From Penium margaritaceum (Eukaryota > Streptophyta > Zygnematophyceae > Desmidiales > Peniaceae), in the NCBI GenBank assembly GCA_023375785.1, contig SZWC01001199.1:31252-85030 (forward strand): a stretch of DNA of 53,779 nucleotides, in the 5' to 3' direction. The notes beneath the pieces are model-generated. The model searched no databases, was not told the DNA's origin, and was given only the letters and a program-made list of their open reading frames with translations. The position numbers were made by a program, and so were the translations under genes. Below, piece by piece: positions 28,901 through 40,436 of this stretch; position 1 is the first letter of the stretch, and every line of letters begins with the position of its first letter.

Positions 28901-29790
28901 GTACGGCACACCTGGCATCTCCTCCTTCTCCTCATCCTTGCTCAACCCCATGCTCAAGCTCAGCTTACATGTGTTGGTCATGGATGTGCCGATGGGGTTG
29001 CACTCCTCCATGTTGTAGTAGTGGAGCACCTCTTCAACGTACTTTGCCTCATCACTAGCGTGCGTGCCTTGCGATCCCTCTTGATGGCGACGCCGAGATA
29101 TTATTCGAGCTCGTCCATGTCGATAATTTTGAACTGACCGTCTAGCTACAGCTTCAGGTTCACCAATTCCTCCATGTTCGATGATACAAGGATGAGTTCA
29201 TTCACGTAAAGAACCACAATCTCGTGCAATCCCAACTGCTTCCGCACGTACATGCTATGATCCGTCTCGCAATGCTTAGAGCCAAGCTTGACCATTAAGC
29301 CGTCCATTTTCAGGTACCACATGGGCGCTTACTTCAACCCTTAAAGCGTCTTGCGAAGCCAACACACCTTCCACGGAGGTGCATCCTCCCCCTCAAGCAC
29401 CTCCATGAGGACCTCCTTTTCTATGTCGCCATTGAGGAATACGGTTTTTACGTCCATTTGGTGGACTTCACAGTCACGCGCCGCCGCCACAGAAAGGATG
29501 GTACATTTAGAGGCAAACTTCACCACCGATGCAAAGGTCTCATCGTAGTGTTCACCCTTCCATTGGGTACACCCCTTTGCCACCAGCCGCACCTTGAATC
29601 ACACCACATTTCCCTCCTTGGTAAGCTTCTTCTTGGGGATCCACTTGGAGCCGATGATTTTTGCACCCTCTTGCTTGTCGATCAGTTGCCAAGTACCAGT
29701 CTCGTCATGCGAGGGGAGCTCGTATCTGTAGCTAGGAAACTATATGATCCCACTCAGCCCCGTCCTTCCGCTACAATGCCTTTTTGATGG
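28901..29790 (-). pseudogene. Element L reverse transcriptase
   Basis: The minus strand carries GSKWIPKKKL-like sequence (about 29660-29610), LVAKGCTQWKGEHYDETFAS, VKFASKCTILSVAAA, EVHQMDVKTVFLNGDIEKEV and KVCWLRKTL. The catalytic box at 29197-29208 reads YVNE instead of YVDD, so both catalytic Asp are changed. Several stops and shifts. Inactive. Confidence 0.83.
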
Positions 29791-30300
29791 TCTTGGGCTC
29801 CTCTTGCGCAAAGAATGCTTGAGTGAACCCTATCCAGATACCTTTCGAGGCATTAAATCGTTTTGTCGTCCTTGCGGATCTGCTTCTCCCAGACTATTGT
29901 TGTTGAGGCTGTTGTTGCTGCTACCACTACTATTGTTGCTGTTGCTGCTTTTGCTGCTGCTGCTGCCCTCTCGCATCACCACTTGTGCTGTTGGACTGCT
30001 CCCACTCTCAAGGGGACCGTGGAGATGCAGGCTCACTCCCCACCTCCTCGTTCAGCTCCACTGCTGCCGGCGCTTTGGACTCATTCTCCAACTCGGCTGA
30101 ATGCAAATCAGCCGCTCTCCAATCCCCCGGATGGTTCTTGCCGGGTGGAGCCCCTTGGACATCACCCTCTTTTGCATCCTCTGACGTCTCCCCCCCGAGG
30201 AGCGGCAGCCACTCCCCACGGTTGAAGAGACCCTCGTCCTTATCCGCCCAACAGCTGTCCTCGTCGGATGCAATGTTGTGACTCTTCACGATCAACTGCC
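29791..30300 (-). pseudogene. Element L INT-RT linker
   Basis: The minus strand is acidic and Ser/Asn-rich, with a short trinucleotide microsatellite (GCTGTTGTTGCTGC type, 29900-29970) that yields Ser/Asn runs. It includes ETSEDAKEGDVQG and SEVGSEPASPRSP. This is the variable linker region between integrase and RT, as in E and J. Confidence 0.6.
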
Positions 30301-31210
30301 TCTACGAGTCAAAGAGCTGGTTTGCTCCCGCTCCCATTTACGCTTTGCTCCCGCTCTCGTACTCGAGGAAGATGCACCAGCAAGCCCGGGGGTCCAACAT
30401 TCCCCGCCTGTCCTGTTTCTGCACAACAGCATGTGTAATGTAGCCAAATATGTAGAGGTAAGCCACAATTGGCTTCCTCTCGCTCCACACCTCTTGCGGT
30501 GTCTTCCACACCTTGGACTTCACATCTTGTAACGGCATTTTCGGCGTTAGTTTCATGATGTACGCCACTTTCCATGCCGCATGCTCCCAATACTTTTGTG
30601 CGAGGATGGCATCACTCAACATAGACTGAACCATGTTGAGAATGGTACAGTTTACCCTCTCGGCAACGCCATTCTGCTGCAGAGAATGTGGCGTGGTTTT
30701 CTGCCACGTAATTCCCTTGCTCTTCATCCATACCAAGCAGCCCTTGTACTCACTGCCATTGTCGCTCTAGAACACCTCCACCATCAACTCCGTTTGCTAC
30801 TCCACTACCGCTAAAAATTCCTCCATGTATGACAGCACATCACTTTTCTTCTTGATGCTGTAGAGGTATAGCTTACAGCTATTGTCGACAATGAAGGTGA
30901 CAAAGTAGCGTGCCCCACCAATGGAGGACTCAAATGGTCCACACACATCTGTGTGCACCACCTCCAACTTTGTCGATGCACACGTCCCTTTGCCACCAAA
31001 CGGCTGCCGTGCCACCTTGCCGGCCACACACGGCTCGTACACGGCATTATTGGCCGCGTCGAGGCTTTTGACCACAAGACCCCGCACCACTTTCTTCCTT
31101 GCCATGTCCCTCACAGTCGAGGGAGCAATGTGATGTATGAGGTGGACAATGTCGGACCCCGTCCAGCTGCCAAGGGTCATTGCACATAGCAGATACAAGT
31201 CAACTTCTTG
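30300..31210 (-). pseudogene. Element L GAG-pre-integrase and integrase
   Basis: On the minus strand: LDAANNAVYEPCVAGKVARQ, EVVHTDVCGPFESS (first Asp), ARYFVTFIVDNSCKLYLYS, FxSDNGSEYKGC (second Asp kept, GGE changed to GSE), PHSLQQNGVAERVNCTI (Glu kept), KVAYIMKLTPKMPLQ and AYLYIFGYITHAVV. Stops occur near 30796 and 30770. The HxxC-type N-terminal finger is poor. Confidence 0.85.
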
Positions 31211-32403
31211 TCTTTTACTTGAAAGGGGACGGCGAGACCTCGCCGTCCCCTTTCTCCTGGATGATGGCCTTCATTTTCTTGAAGAGTACCTCGAGCCCCT
31301 TGTCGGTAAGGCGGCTCACCGACAGCACATTTGCCCCAAAGTTGGCCTTGTGGAGCACGTCGTGAATTGTGCTCGTGACAGCCCCTCCCCCCCCCCCCCC
31401 TTTCCCGTCCACATCCACCTCGATGCAAATGTTTCCTTCACCGGGAGTAAACTCTGTCTTGCCATTGGCCACCATCATGCGCCTTTCCAAGCCGCCATAG
31501 GTAAAGAATACTGCCCGCTTGCATTGTGTGTGATGGCCCGATCCGGAGTCAATCACCGTGACTCCCGGGTCTGTCAAGTCAGCAGACTCTTGCACAATCA
31601 TTGCATGGTCGACCTTCTTTCCAGCCTTCCCTGGCTGCTCCGACTCCCTGTTGGGGAAGTTGCATGCGTAATGACCTTCTTTGCCACACATGCAACACTC
31701 CCCCTTCTTTTCACCTTTGTTGGTACCCTGCTTGTTACCCTTCCCTTTCTTGCCTCCTCCTCCACCTTCAGGGTGGACGGCAGAGAAGGAACTTGATGTT
31801 GCCCCGCTCTCTCTCCCACCACGCCGCATCCATTCATTGCGGACGTACTCAGCCACCTTCGAGTACTTGAGCTTTTCCATGGACCAGCCGCCCATGATAG
31901 TGATCATGGAACTTCAATTGTCCGGCAAGGCTAGGAGGAGGATCATGGCTTGCAGCTGAGGGCCGAACTTCCATCCAATGGATACGCACTGGGTAGTAAG
32001 GGACTCGATCTGTTGTAGGATCTCCATGATATTGTCGCCTTTGTTGGCTCGGAGGGTGATGAGCTTCTTGAAGATGAAGAGCTAGTTTGCAAGGTTGGTG
32101 GACTGGTAGATGGTGCAGAGCTTCTCCTAGGCCTCCGCGGCCTCTGTGCATCCTTGAATGAGTCAACGATGTGTCGGAGCCAGCACTAACACCGATAAGA
32201 TGAGCACCTTCTTGTTACGCTTCTCGTACCCATCCACTTCCTCCGGCATTGTAGCATCAGTAGTATCTTTTCTTCACCCTTCACCAGTACAAGTAGGCCT
32301 ATGTTAACGAGGTAGAACTCAAAATGCCATCTTCATTAAGGGAATCCAATCTCGTCGAACTTTGAGACGGCGCCAATGCTCTCATTCTTGGTCGGTGTCA
32401 TGG
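31211..32403 (-). pseudogene. Element L gag and protease
   Basis: The gag ATG is probably at 32401 on the minus strand (MTPTKNESIGAVSKFDEIGF). Later gag motifs are KLCTIYQSTNLAN, LITLRANKGDNIMEILQQIE and SKVAEYVRNEWMRRGGRES. The knuckle CCMCGKEGHYACNFP has Phe where the last Cys is expected. A long open frame (31907-31215) continues into the protease VIDSGSGHHTQCKRA and NFGANVLSVSRLTDKGLEVL. Gag is in the same family as E and J. The protease catalytic DSG is intact. Confidence 0.87.
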
Positions 32404-32451
32404 CGCGCAACGGTATCGTGAAAGTTGTAGAGCTAGGTTCCTTCTAGGCAC

Positions 32452-32466
32452 GTGGGCCCATAATCC
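32452..32466 (-). promoter_or_regulatory. Element L PBS, half-tRNA (iMet anticodon arm) type
   Basis: Plus-strand GTGGGCCCATAATCC matches the initiator tRNA-Met anticodon arm itself at 14 of 15 bases, so the minus-strand RNA would pair with it. It lies two bases inside the 5' (right) LTR boundary. Confidence 0.8.
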
Positions 32467-32468
32467 TT

Positions 32469-33174
32469 TGTTGGCACTAGTGGGTGTAGAGGCACCCTCA
32501 GGGATTCTTGGCTCTCACTGATACATGCTGCCAATGTTTGGGACAGCCAATGGACATCAATGGTGAAGGGTGTGGAGCACAAGGATCACGTGGTTCATTC
32601 AGTAGAGCTGAATTGAAACACGTTTTTATTCCTTAACAGAGTGAGATTCTAAAAGACACTTATATCCTGTGATCTAAGCTTTTCAACGCATCCAAGCATG
32701 CCCAAATTGGAGCAGTAGAGTCCTTGCTATGGCCGTCAAAGTAACCCTTGGTGGAGCCATCCACCTTGCCTTGCATGCTAGACAATGGGAGGCGCTTCGA
32801 CGATGACCCGTCGGAGCGTCTTTCCTCGCCCATAAGTCAAGGAGAAGTTCACTCTGGTCGAGGAGAGTCCTTTGGTTGCTTATTTTATGGCTCTGGTGTA
32901 TTTTAGTGTCGTTTGAGTTGAACTCGCATCATCAGCGGTGGATTATCCCGCCACCCATGGCGGGTACCAGATTCCACCTGCCCAATATCCAAACTTTGGG
33001 CTAGGCTAACTTTCTGAATCATCAGTCAAATCGAGTGATTCGGAGCTTGAACTTACATGGAAAAATCCAAGGAATCAAAATCTACATTCGGATCAGGTAT
33101 TTGACCAATTCCCAGTGTTCGAATCAGGGAATACGATCCACGGCACTCATGGCCAAGGGCACACCGCGTCAGCA
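32469..33174 (-). repeat. Element L 5' LTR
   Basis: 706 bp, counterpart of 27499-28223, and immediately adjacent to the PBS. Right flank TGGTG is the target duplication partner. Confidence 0.88.
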
Positions 33175-33179
33175 TGGTG

Positions 33180-34845
33180 ACCCTCTCTTCTTGGGGCCCC
33201 CTTCTGGTCCCTACTATCCACCAGTGGGACTTGCCAAACTAATTCCTGTGGCGACCGTCATCAGGGGTTGTCATCATCATTGACCTGCCTGAGGACGACC
33301 GCCCGTTGGATGCCTCTCTCTGTCACGTCGTCCATCATCATCACCTCCATGATGAGGGAGGTAAGAGTGTACATATAGGTGTGGGGTCTCTTGCGTTTGA
33401 GTCAGACGGTGCCCTTTGTGGGTCTGCATCAAGTTGCTTCCAACGGTGTCTTCTTTTTTATTCTCCATGGACTCTGCACTGGCAATCCGTTTGCTTGCCC
33501 CATTATCTTGCCGTGCATGGTCAGAAACTCCCGTTCCGCTCTGGCATTGTTGCTGTCAGTCATGTTCCCCTGTCTATGCACGTGTTGGTTGGATTCTAGA
33601 TTCTTGAATCTAGAGCCACTCACCATATGACTTCCTCCCGATCCTTGTTTGTTTGTTGGGTCCGTAATATATAGCCGCTTTGTTCCTACTGGAAATGGCC
33701 AACTTCTTCTTGTATAGGATGTTGGTGCTGTCCGGTTTGTTGGGGCTAGTGGGGAGCTACTTCTGCCATAGGTGCTATTAATGTGTTGAGTGTACTCTCT
33801 GTGATGACTCTCAACAACTAGGGTATGGAATTCACCTCCTGCCTTGGCATTCCATCCGTATCACACCAGACCACTGGCTGAATCGTTCTTCAAGGAAAAC
33901 ATTGTGATCACCTCTTCATGTCCCATCCTTTGCACCTGTCTTTGCCACAACCACGCTTGTCGATGTCGCTCGCTCTCTCTTCCTGGTCCACGCACAGATG
34001 TTCAATTACTGCCTTTGCTACATTCGCACTCCCAGAACTGATAGCTTGCTCCATCACCAGTCTGCACATGGTGTTGATGCTTCTACATTTCCCAGTCCTC
34101 GAGTAACTGACTGTCTTGATTGTGTCCAGGGGAAAATGCATTGGTCTCCTTTTGCCACCTACGATACTCGGACCACTCATCCCTTTTGATCTCTTGCATG
34201 CTGTTGTCATGGGTCCTCTTGCTCGTGACGTCCTTGAGGGAGTTGGTCGCTACGCCCTTTGTCTCACTGATGACTATTCATGCATGCGCCTGAATAGTCA
34301 TCAGCATTCATGCATGCCCGCAGAGCTCGCCTGTGGTTCCCGTCTGCGTGCATTCTGCTATGACGGTGGTGGTGTGTTCATGGGACCCATTGTACACTTC
34401 TGATCTTGCGAGATGTATATGGAGTTGTTGGCTGCCTACACACCTCAGCAAACTGGCATTTCTGAATGCTGGAACCACAAACTTACAAACAGAGGTCACA
34501 CTCTCCTTATTGCCTATGAACTGCCTCATCTCTTCTCCTTTGAGGCCATGTCGTACATGATATGGGTTTTGAACTGTGTCCCACACAGTCCTCTCCCTTG
34601 TCATTGAATCCCCTTTGAGCGTTGATTTGGTCGCGGAGCAGACTTGCCTCTTGCTTGCGTCTAGAACTGTGTGGGTACCGCCTGGATCCCTGAGGATCTT
34701 CAGGACAGCAAGCTTAGCCCTCGTGCTCGGCTCTGTACCTTTCTTGCTGTTTCTACTATGTCCAAAGCCAGGCACTTCTAGGATGCTGACCAATCTCATG
34801 TCATTGAGTCTTGCGATGCCATGTTCTTTTAGGAAGTCTTTCATC
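33180..34845 (+). pseudogene. Element K gag tail, protease and integrase
   Basis: K resumes after L with LSSWGPPSGPYYPPVGLA. Protease remains as WILDS near 33588-33602, followed by a short inverted duplication (ATTCTAGATT / AATCTAGA) that destroys the DSGA motif before THHMTSS. Integrase: CLDCVQGKMHWSPFATYDTR, LLHAVVMGPLARD (first Asp changed to Val), FCYDGGGVFMGPI (GGEF changed to GGVF), AAYTPQQTGISECWN, MSYMIWVLNCVPH. Many stops and shifts. Same lineage as A and D. Confidence 0.83.
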
Positions 34846-34973
34846 GCAATCCGTCCTGTGTCGTTCCACCATCTTCTCTATCCTCACTCCATCAGCTTGG
34901 TGGAGGTGGGCCTGTCTCATCATCCGATCTCAGGAGCACATCGCCCTCTTCTACTGGAACAATTTCCTTTACT

Positions 34974-35043
<70 letters not shown>

Positions 35044-35690
35044 TTCATATATATATATGTATATATTTATATATATATCCCTAGTCGCCTCTGGTCACTT
35101 CCAGAGCAATCGAGTCTCTAATATTGTCCTCTCCGTGCAGTGCCTCCTCCCCAATATCATCATGGATTGCTGCGTACTCTGTACCTAGATCGTCTAACTC
35201 GACATCTATTGCGACCATGGCATAATCACCATCAAATTTTTCTCATGGCTCACCTTCCGTGTCTGTGTTACAAAGTACAGCCTCTAGTGATGTCCCAAAG
35301 TCAAGCCCTCATTGCCGGTTCAGAGCCACGTCTTGAGTCTGAGATCCCTACAGTTGGCCCACAGCCATACACACATGGAGGGAGGCTTCGGTCTCTCCCT
35401 CAACAGTCATACCCCCAGTCCTGTCAGCCCTCTCAGCATTGCACTCGGTCTAGTACATCATCTTTTATGACTAGGTCTTCTACCAAACCCACTGGCCTTA
35501 ATGCGCTTAGCCTCACTGCAAGTGTTGTTCATCCCAACTCAGTATTCCGGTACACACTTGTTGTCCATGAGTTCAATAGCACCCTTGATGCCTCTATAGC
35601 TGGCTATGGCACTGCATGTTTTATAGCAAGCGGATTTTCCACACTCCCTCTAGTACCTACCATAGTTCATCAAGCTCATGGTGTAGTTGA
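34846..35690 (+). pseudogene. Element K INT-RT linker
   Basis: Ser/Pro-rich broken frames contain the dinucleotide microsatellite. From about 35480 the frame reads TGLNALSLTASVVHPNSVFR and STLDASIAGYGTACFIASGF, which corresponds to LVVHPSTSLGYSLLEAEFHS / SSSVAGYVATCFAAAGLA in element A. This confirms the close kinship. Confidence 0.7.
34976..35080 (+). repeat. (TC)n(TA)n microsatellite in K
   Basis: About 35 bases of TC repeat pass into about 30 bases of pure TA, then interrupted TATG/TATTTA repeats. It lies in the variable INT-RT linker of K. Confidence 0.95.
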
Positions 35691-36560
35691 CGCCGACCTC
35701 TGGGAGAAGGCCATACAGGAGGAGCTGAGTGCTCTCAATGAACATGGTGTCTTTTAGCTTGTGGACCTCCCTTCGGGCTGTAAAGCAATCTCAGCTCGCA
35801 AGGTCCTTCACCACAAACTCAGGCCCGGTGGCAAGTTCGACCGGTAGGAGGCTTAACCTAATGCCAAAAGGTTCTCTAAGTTCCTGGGGTTGACTCCAAC
35901 GAGACGTTGGACGGTACACCACTGCTCGCGCACTTCTAAGCCTGGTCACTTAGCATGACTAGGAACTGGAACGGATGGTCGTCAACAATGCATTCTTGCA
36001 TGGACGCCTTGACGAGGAGATCTACATGGTATAGCCACAAGGTTTTACCGATGGCATGAACAGGTTCTGGCAACTACGGAAGGCTGTGTACGGGCTCAAA
36101 CAATCGCCACGCTATTGGAACATAGAGACCTCCCCCACTCTTGAGAGAGGTGGCTACTGTTGAAGCATAGTAGATCCAATGCTCTTCTTGAGTGCTCCCT
36201 TTGAGCCCTTTGTGGCTATTTTGGTCTCCGTTGATGGCCTGCTCATTGCCTCCCAGAGCACTTCTATTGTCGAGAAACTCAAGGCTCGCCTATAGTCCAC
36301 ATACAAGATGGAGGATCTAGGCCTAGCTTGAGTGTACCTTGGGATGGAACTCGAGCATTATTGCCAGTGTTGCACTCTGCACACGCATCAAGCTGCCTAT
36401 GTCCGCAGTCTAGGCAAGTGCTTTGCCTTTTTACTGGAAGATATACCCACTGCTTCCACGCTGATGATGCCACCTTGGTCAGCGCCTATCGAAGTCTCCT
36501 GATCCATTACAGCAGGGGGTGACCATCAATGTCATAGATTCCCTTAGCTTGATGTGCTCC
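35690..36560 (+). pseudogene. Element K reverse transcriptase
   Basis: LWEKAIQEELSALNEHGVF, then a TAG near 35756, damaged YKARL region, VNNAFLHGRLDEEIYMV, KAVYGLKQSPRYWN and LERGGYC. The catalytic box at 36227-36238 reads SVDG in place of YVDD. Numerous stops and frameshifts. Inactive. Order and spacing follow element A. Confidence 0.82.
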
Positions 36561-37120
36561 CTCATGTACCTTGTTACCACCACTCGGGCTGATGTGGCCT
36601 TCTTGGTCCTAGCAGCCCCGTCAAAAACATCTTCAATTTGCCCCATTGTATTTTCTTACACAATATCTACAATGCATGTGGGATTGTGCTACCGTGTACA
36701 GTCCTTTGTGATTGTTGATGACTATTAAGATAGCGATTGGCCACATGATAGAGATGCCCACAGTTTCACAGGTTCCATCATTCTTGTTTTTGGGACTGCC
36801 ATCTTTTGGAAGAATGGATGTGTTTCTTGTATCTTGAGTGAGGCTGAGTATGTGGCACTCGGTGCAGGTACGTGTGAGAGCGTGTGGTTGTCCCGCTTGT
36901 TGCAGGAGGTGCGCTTCCCCATCCGCTAGATCACTCTGTGCTGCAGCAATCAGATCACAAAGGCAATTGTTGAGAACAATGGCATGAGTGACTTACGCAC
37001 AAAGCACATAAACATTGAGCATCACTTTGTATGCGGAACACTGCTGCCAGAGAATTTGAGGTTGTCTGGATTGATATTCAGGAGCAGCGTGAAGAATTTC
37101 TCACCAAAGCCCTTAGCAGT
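36560..37120 (+). pseudogene. Element K RNase H
   Basis: LMYLVTTTRADVAFLVLA, DSDWPHDRDAHSFTGSII-like sequence (36730-36780), LSEAEYVALGAGTCESVWLS, RTKHINIEHHFVCG-like sequence (about 36990-37035) and FLTKALSSGKF-like sequence near 37100 in broken frames. Aligns with the RNase H of element A. Confidence 0.8.
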
Positions 37121-37282
37121 GGAAAGTTTAAGGCGGATGTGCATGCTTTTGCTCTGCTATGCGCGAGTCATGCTCCTGATTGATGTTGATGTGCCTCTCT
37201 GCTGCTAATGAGTTGTTGTCTCATGCGGCATGGATCTCTCCTTTCTGCTCTCATTTGTGTGTGGACTGTTCATCTGTGGGTC

Positions 37283-37291
37283 ATGGGGGAG
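37283..37291 (+). promoter_or_regulatory. Element K polypurine tract
   Basis: ATGGGGGAG precedes TGTTGTTGATAGG, the same tract as in element A. Confidence 0.75.
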
Positions 37292-37544
37292 TGTTGTTGA
37301 TAGGTGTAAGACACACAAGTGGCCTTTTGACTCTGTTCATACACACACACACTGTCACTGAACTGAAAACAAGCTCTCAGATGCAAAGTTGCCACACACA
37401 CACGATGGATTGTGCACTACAGGAGTCTCAGCAAAGTGCAAGTGGTGTCCAGCACATCCATTTTGCATCTACTTGAGATATTAAGTGTCCTGATTTGCAT
37501 AGAATTCTTGCCTTTTGCTTAGCATGACATGGAGCAAAGATGGC
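37292..37544 (+). repeat. Element K 3' LTR
   Basis: It starts TGTTGTTGATAGG. The end is set by similarity to the A LTR end (CATCCATTTTGCATCTACTTGAGA, then GACATGGAGCAAAGA). About 253 bp on this reading, shorter than A's LTR. The right boundary is inferred only from A. Confidence 0.55.
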
Positions 37545-38643
37545 AAGGAGAATGCATCCACATACATTTGTGGTCGAGCAAAAATGACAGAAACAATGAC
37601 CGCAAAAATCAGTTTTATTCATGCATGTGTAGAACAGATGATGCTGGATTACCGATCCTTCGAGACCACACAAGTGGATTGTCCTGTCATGTAAGAAACC
37701 ACTGGCGGCTCGATTGCCGACCGGTTCGATCCTTGGGTGGTTTCCGGACCCTATGTCAAACCCCTCACGTGGCCCTGTCAACCAGCCTTCTATCACCTCG
37801 TTGCCCAGTTACTCGTAACCAAGTTTGGTGAACTCTCTAGGATTCTCCTAACAAAGAGCTTGCTCACTACATTCTGTGGCTATGGGCATGGTGTGTGCCT
37901 CAAATGTGTCACACCCCATATGTCAGCAGGCTTGACCAACTACATGGAAGACCTTCACAACAAACAAAGGGAGTGAACAACAACATGACATGGAACTCCA
38001 ATGCCAGAGCAGTGTATAATGCGCCTCATGAGGGCATGCGAATCATGCCTAACAATGTTGTGTGTGTGATGGTGTTGGTTCTTTTCACATCAGCATTCAC
38101 TTGTCCACGGCTTATGATGATCTTTTAGCTTGTGTCCATGATCGTGCACTGTTGTGTTGCCTCTGTCACCTGTTTTTGCCCTCTCCAAGCATTGGTTACT
38201 CCACTTGCATTCGCTAGAGTTTTCTCCTCGACTCGTCGTTTGGTCCATGAGCATGTTTTTGCATGTTTGACCCGTGAACCACTGTCAAAAGCTAGCATGT
38301 GCATTTGTCGCCAAATCCGGATTGCTGTTCTGCTTCTAATGTTTTTAGAAGACACCTCAGTCTAACAAGTGTGCACAGATTTACGTCCAAAACTGTGGTC
38401 TTTGGTTGCTTTTGGGCAATCTGACCTACCAAGGCATGTCACATGCTTGTCGTCCGCGGCAACTATCTTTCCTGTGTGCCTATTAGTTTATCACTTTGTC
38501 TGTAAATGCTTACCTGAGACTATGCCCGCATCTCCTAGCCAGATCCTTGTTATTCTCATGCTTGTCTTGCATGACAGCAAGACTGCTGATTAGGACCATG
38601 GTGCCAATTCAGTAGCAAGTAGGAAATTCCTATAATCATCTCA
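37545..38643 (+). other. Unassigned 1.1 kb ending in the LTR of element M
   Basis: I find no coding. The right end (ATCATCTCA at 38635-38643) must be an LTR end, since a PBS follows. The LTR start is not clear; TGTTGGTTCTTTTC at about 38073 is one candidate. CCGGTTCGATCC at 37719-37730 resembles a Pol III B box but has no clear A box. An alternative is that the whole 37292-38643 is one long LTR shared by K and M. Confidence 0.4.
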
Positions 38644-38655
38644 TGGTATCAGAAC
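38644..38655 (+). promoter_or_regulatory. Element M primer binding site (tRNA-iMet 3' end)
   Basis: TGGTATCAGAAC is one base from the canonical iMet PBS TGGTATCAGAGC and directly follows TCTCA. It marks the start of a forward element whose interior is cut after about 250 bases by the G/O block. Confidence 0.8.
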
Positions 38656-38906
38656 AGCAAGGCAACCCTCGCTGAGCTGCGTAGCGAAAACGAAGTGACA
38701 ATACCAATAGCAGGTGACGATAGCAGCCTTGGTTGTGAGAGGACCCACAATACGACGTGACAAGGCACAACTTCAACACTCATAGAGCAAAGAGGTGATG
38801 CAACTATCGGACGATGTCATCCACAGCAATACATGAGAGCGACATTGACACCAATGACCATAGCCACAATGTCACCAAGTAGCAGCCACCGCATCAAAAG
38901 CAACAC
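38656..38906 (+). other. Element M leader fragment
   Basis: Untranslated leader-like sequence after the PBS (AGCAAGGCAACCCTCGCTG and on). No gene seen. It ends where the G LTR begins. Confidence 0.5.
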
Positions 38907-39654
38907 TGAGAAATGGAAATGATGTTGCGCTAGTATGGAAAGGACTGTTTTCTGCCACCTCATGCACTTGGACTCAAGTGCGTAGCCTGTTGCATCCAGA
39001 CTTAGCACCTGAGAAGCACTGGCTGCTCAGTTATGAGAGGGAAAACTTGCACTCAAGACTAAGTGCCAGAACTACACCTAAAAGTGAGTAAAACTGAGTT
39101 AACAGTAAGATTGAGGCATGGTTTGAGACCCCTCCCACACTAACCTAGACCATCACCTCTATGGGGCTTTTTACTCAGTCTACTAGCCATTCATGAAACT
39201 CCACTAATTTCTGTCTCGTGGGGTTTTCCCGATGAGCACTCCCACATGACCCACAGTCACAAATCCAAGAGTCACCTGTTTCTCCTGGAAACAGAACCAT
39301 AGCAAAACATGCAAGTCGCAAACGCACTTGTGCATTCATAATCAGCCAAAAAAATCACAGAGAATTTTTACGGCTGCCTGAACCTTGGCAAACTCTATGC
39401 TACTCAAAACAGCTGGCTATAACTTTCGGTGACATGAGTGAAAGTGACTGTTGCCGACGGAGCTGGCCGCGAACTGCTACCAAGTGGGATAATCCACATG
39501 ACGAGATGGGAGCCATCTCTCACGACGGTGCAATATCCCCTCCATTGCTCAGTGCCCGCTGTCCTCAATGTCAATAGATTAAGTTTTCTGCACGAGCATG
39601 CACACCGGCCAAGAGGTCATAATACACATCAGTATGATAGTGCAAATTACAACA
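38907..39654 (-). repeat. Element G 3' LTR
   Basis: It is related to 49191-49844 in collinear blocks, for example GCTGCTCAG(T/C)TATGAGAGG then GAAAACTTGCACT, CTCCACTAATTTCTG and CTGCTACCAAGTGGGA. On the minus strand it starts TGTTGTAATTTGC after GGGGAG and ends CATTTCTCA. The two copies are clearly diverged, so old. Confidence 0.82.
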
Positions 39655-39662
39655 CTCCCCAT
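39655..39662 (-). promoter_or_regulatory. Element G polypurine tract
   Basis: On the minus strand CATGGGGAG abuts TGTTGTAATT. Confidence 0.75.
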
Positions 39663-39890
39663 GACCCGTAGGCACCAATGTTCATACACATGCAGGGGTC
39701 ATGCATCCACATTACACACCATAACTCAGGCTCTCCCATATCCCCATGCCCCTACAATCTAGCAAAACAACACAAGTATGATGATGAGCACATAAAGGAT
39801 AAAGAAGTAGAGAGAACAAGACAGGAAAAGTGAACTCAAAGATTCACGACTATGCACTCACGGATGCAAAGCATCTAGACTAATGAATTT
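39663..39890. other. Spacer between G RNase H and PPT
   Basis: No gene seen. Untranslated 3' region of element G. Confidence 0.5.
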
Positions 39891-40436
39891 CTATGACGAT
39901 GCATGTTTGACTGTCTTGGTCAAGAATTCAGCCAGCTGTTCTAGATTCTCAACCCACACAGTCCGGATGTTTCCCTCAAGCAACAAAGTGCATGTATATT
40001 GATTCTCCATATTGATGTTCTTTTTGTACGTGTGATGGAATTCATCCTTTTCTGCAATGGCAATGGCACTCTTATTGTCACAGTGCAGCATGATGGACAA
40101 TGTGGTCTAATAAAACTCATAGAACAGACTTTGGAGCCACACAATCTTGCATACACCGACACCCAATACCACTCATTCTACTTCTGTTGCTGCTGTATTA
40201 CCTGCAATGCACCCCTACTTCCTACTTTTCTACCAGCCATCCATACCGTCAATGGAAAAGATCCATCCAGGATGGCTCTTACCGTCTATGCTCCCATTCT
40301 AGTCACTATCATTGTAGCCCTCATCCACTACTGACGGCTAGTGATGGAACAACAGTCCACGACGTGGTGTGGAGACAACGTATCACACCACATGAATTGC
40401 TGCATCTAGGTGCAACTAGTGTGGGGACAGGGAGAA
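39891..40436 (-). pseudogene. Element G RNase H
   Basis: The C-terminal stretch is best: SIMLHCDNKSAIAIAEKDEF, HTYKKNINMENQYTC and VENLEQLAEFLTKTV. Upstream, in broken frames, are IDGKSHPGWIFSIDG-like and AATEVEYVVLGVG-like pieces. The catalytic Asp of CDNKS is present; the first Asp motif (DSDW) is degraded. Confidence 0.82.

Larger units (their letters stand above)
27499..33174 (-). mobile_element. Element L: reverse-strand Ty1/copia retrotransposon
   Basis: Direct LTRs at 27499-28223 and 32469-33174 both read TGTTGGCACTAGTGGGTG on the plus strand. The coding order on the minus strand is gag, protease, integrase, RT, RNase H from right to left. Flanks TGATG (27494-27498) and TGGTG (33175-33179) match at 4 of 5. 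PBS adjoins the right LTR and PPT the left LTR, fixing the minus orientation. L is inserted in gag of element K. Confidence 0.92.

Noticed and set aside
37428..37796. 122-codon minus-strand frame in the K/M gap
   Set aside because: Part of it is the LTR of K read backward (a similar frame exists opposite the A LTR at 3930-4187). No motif.
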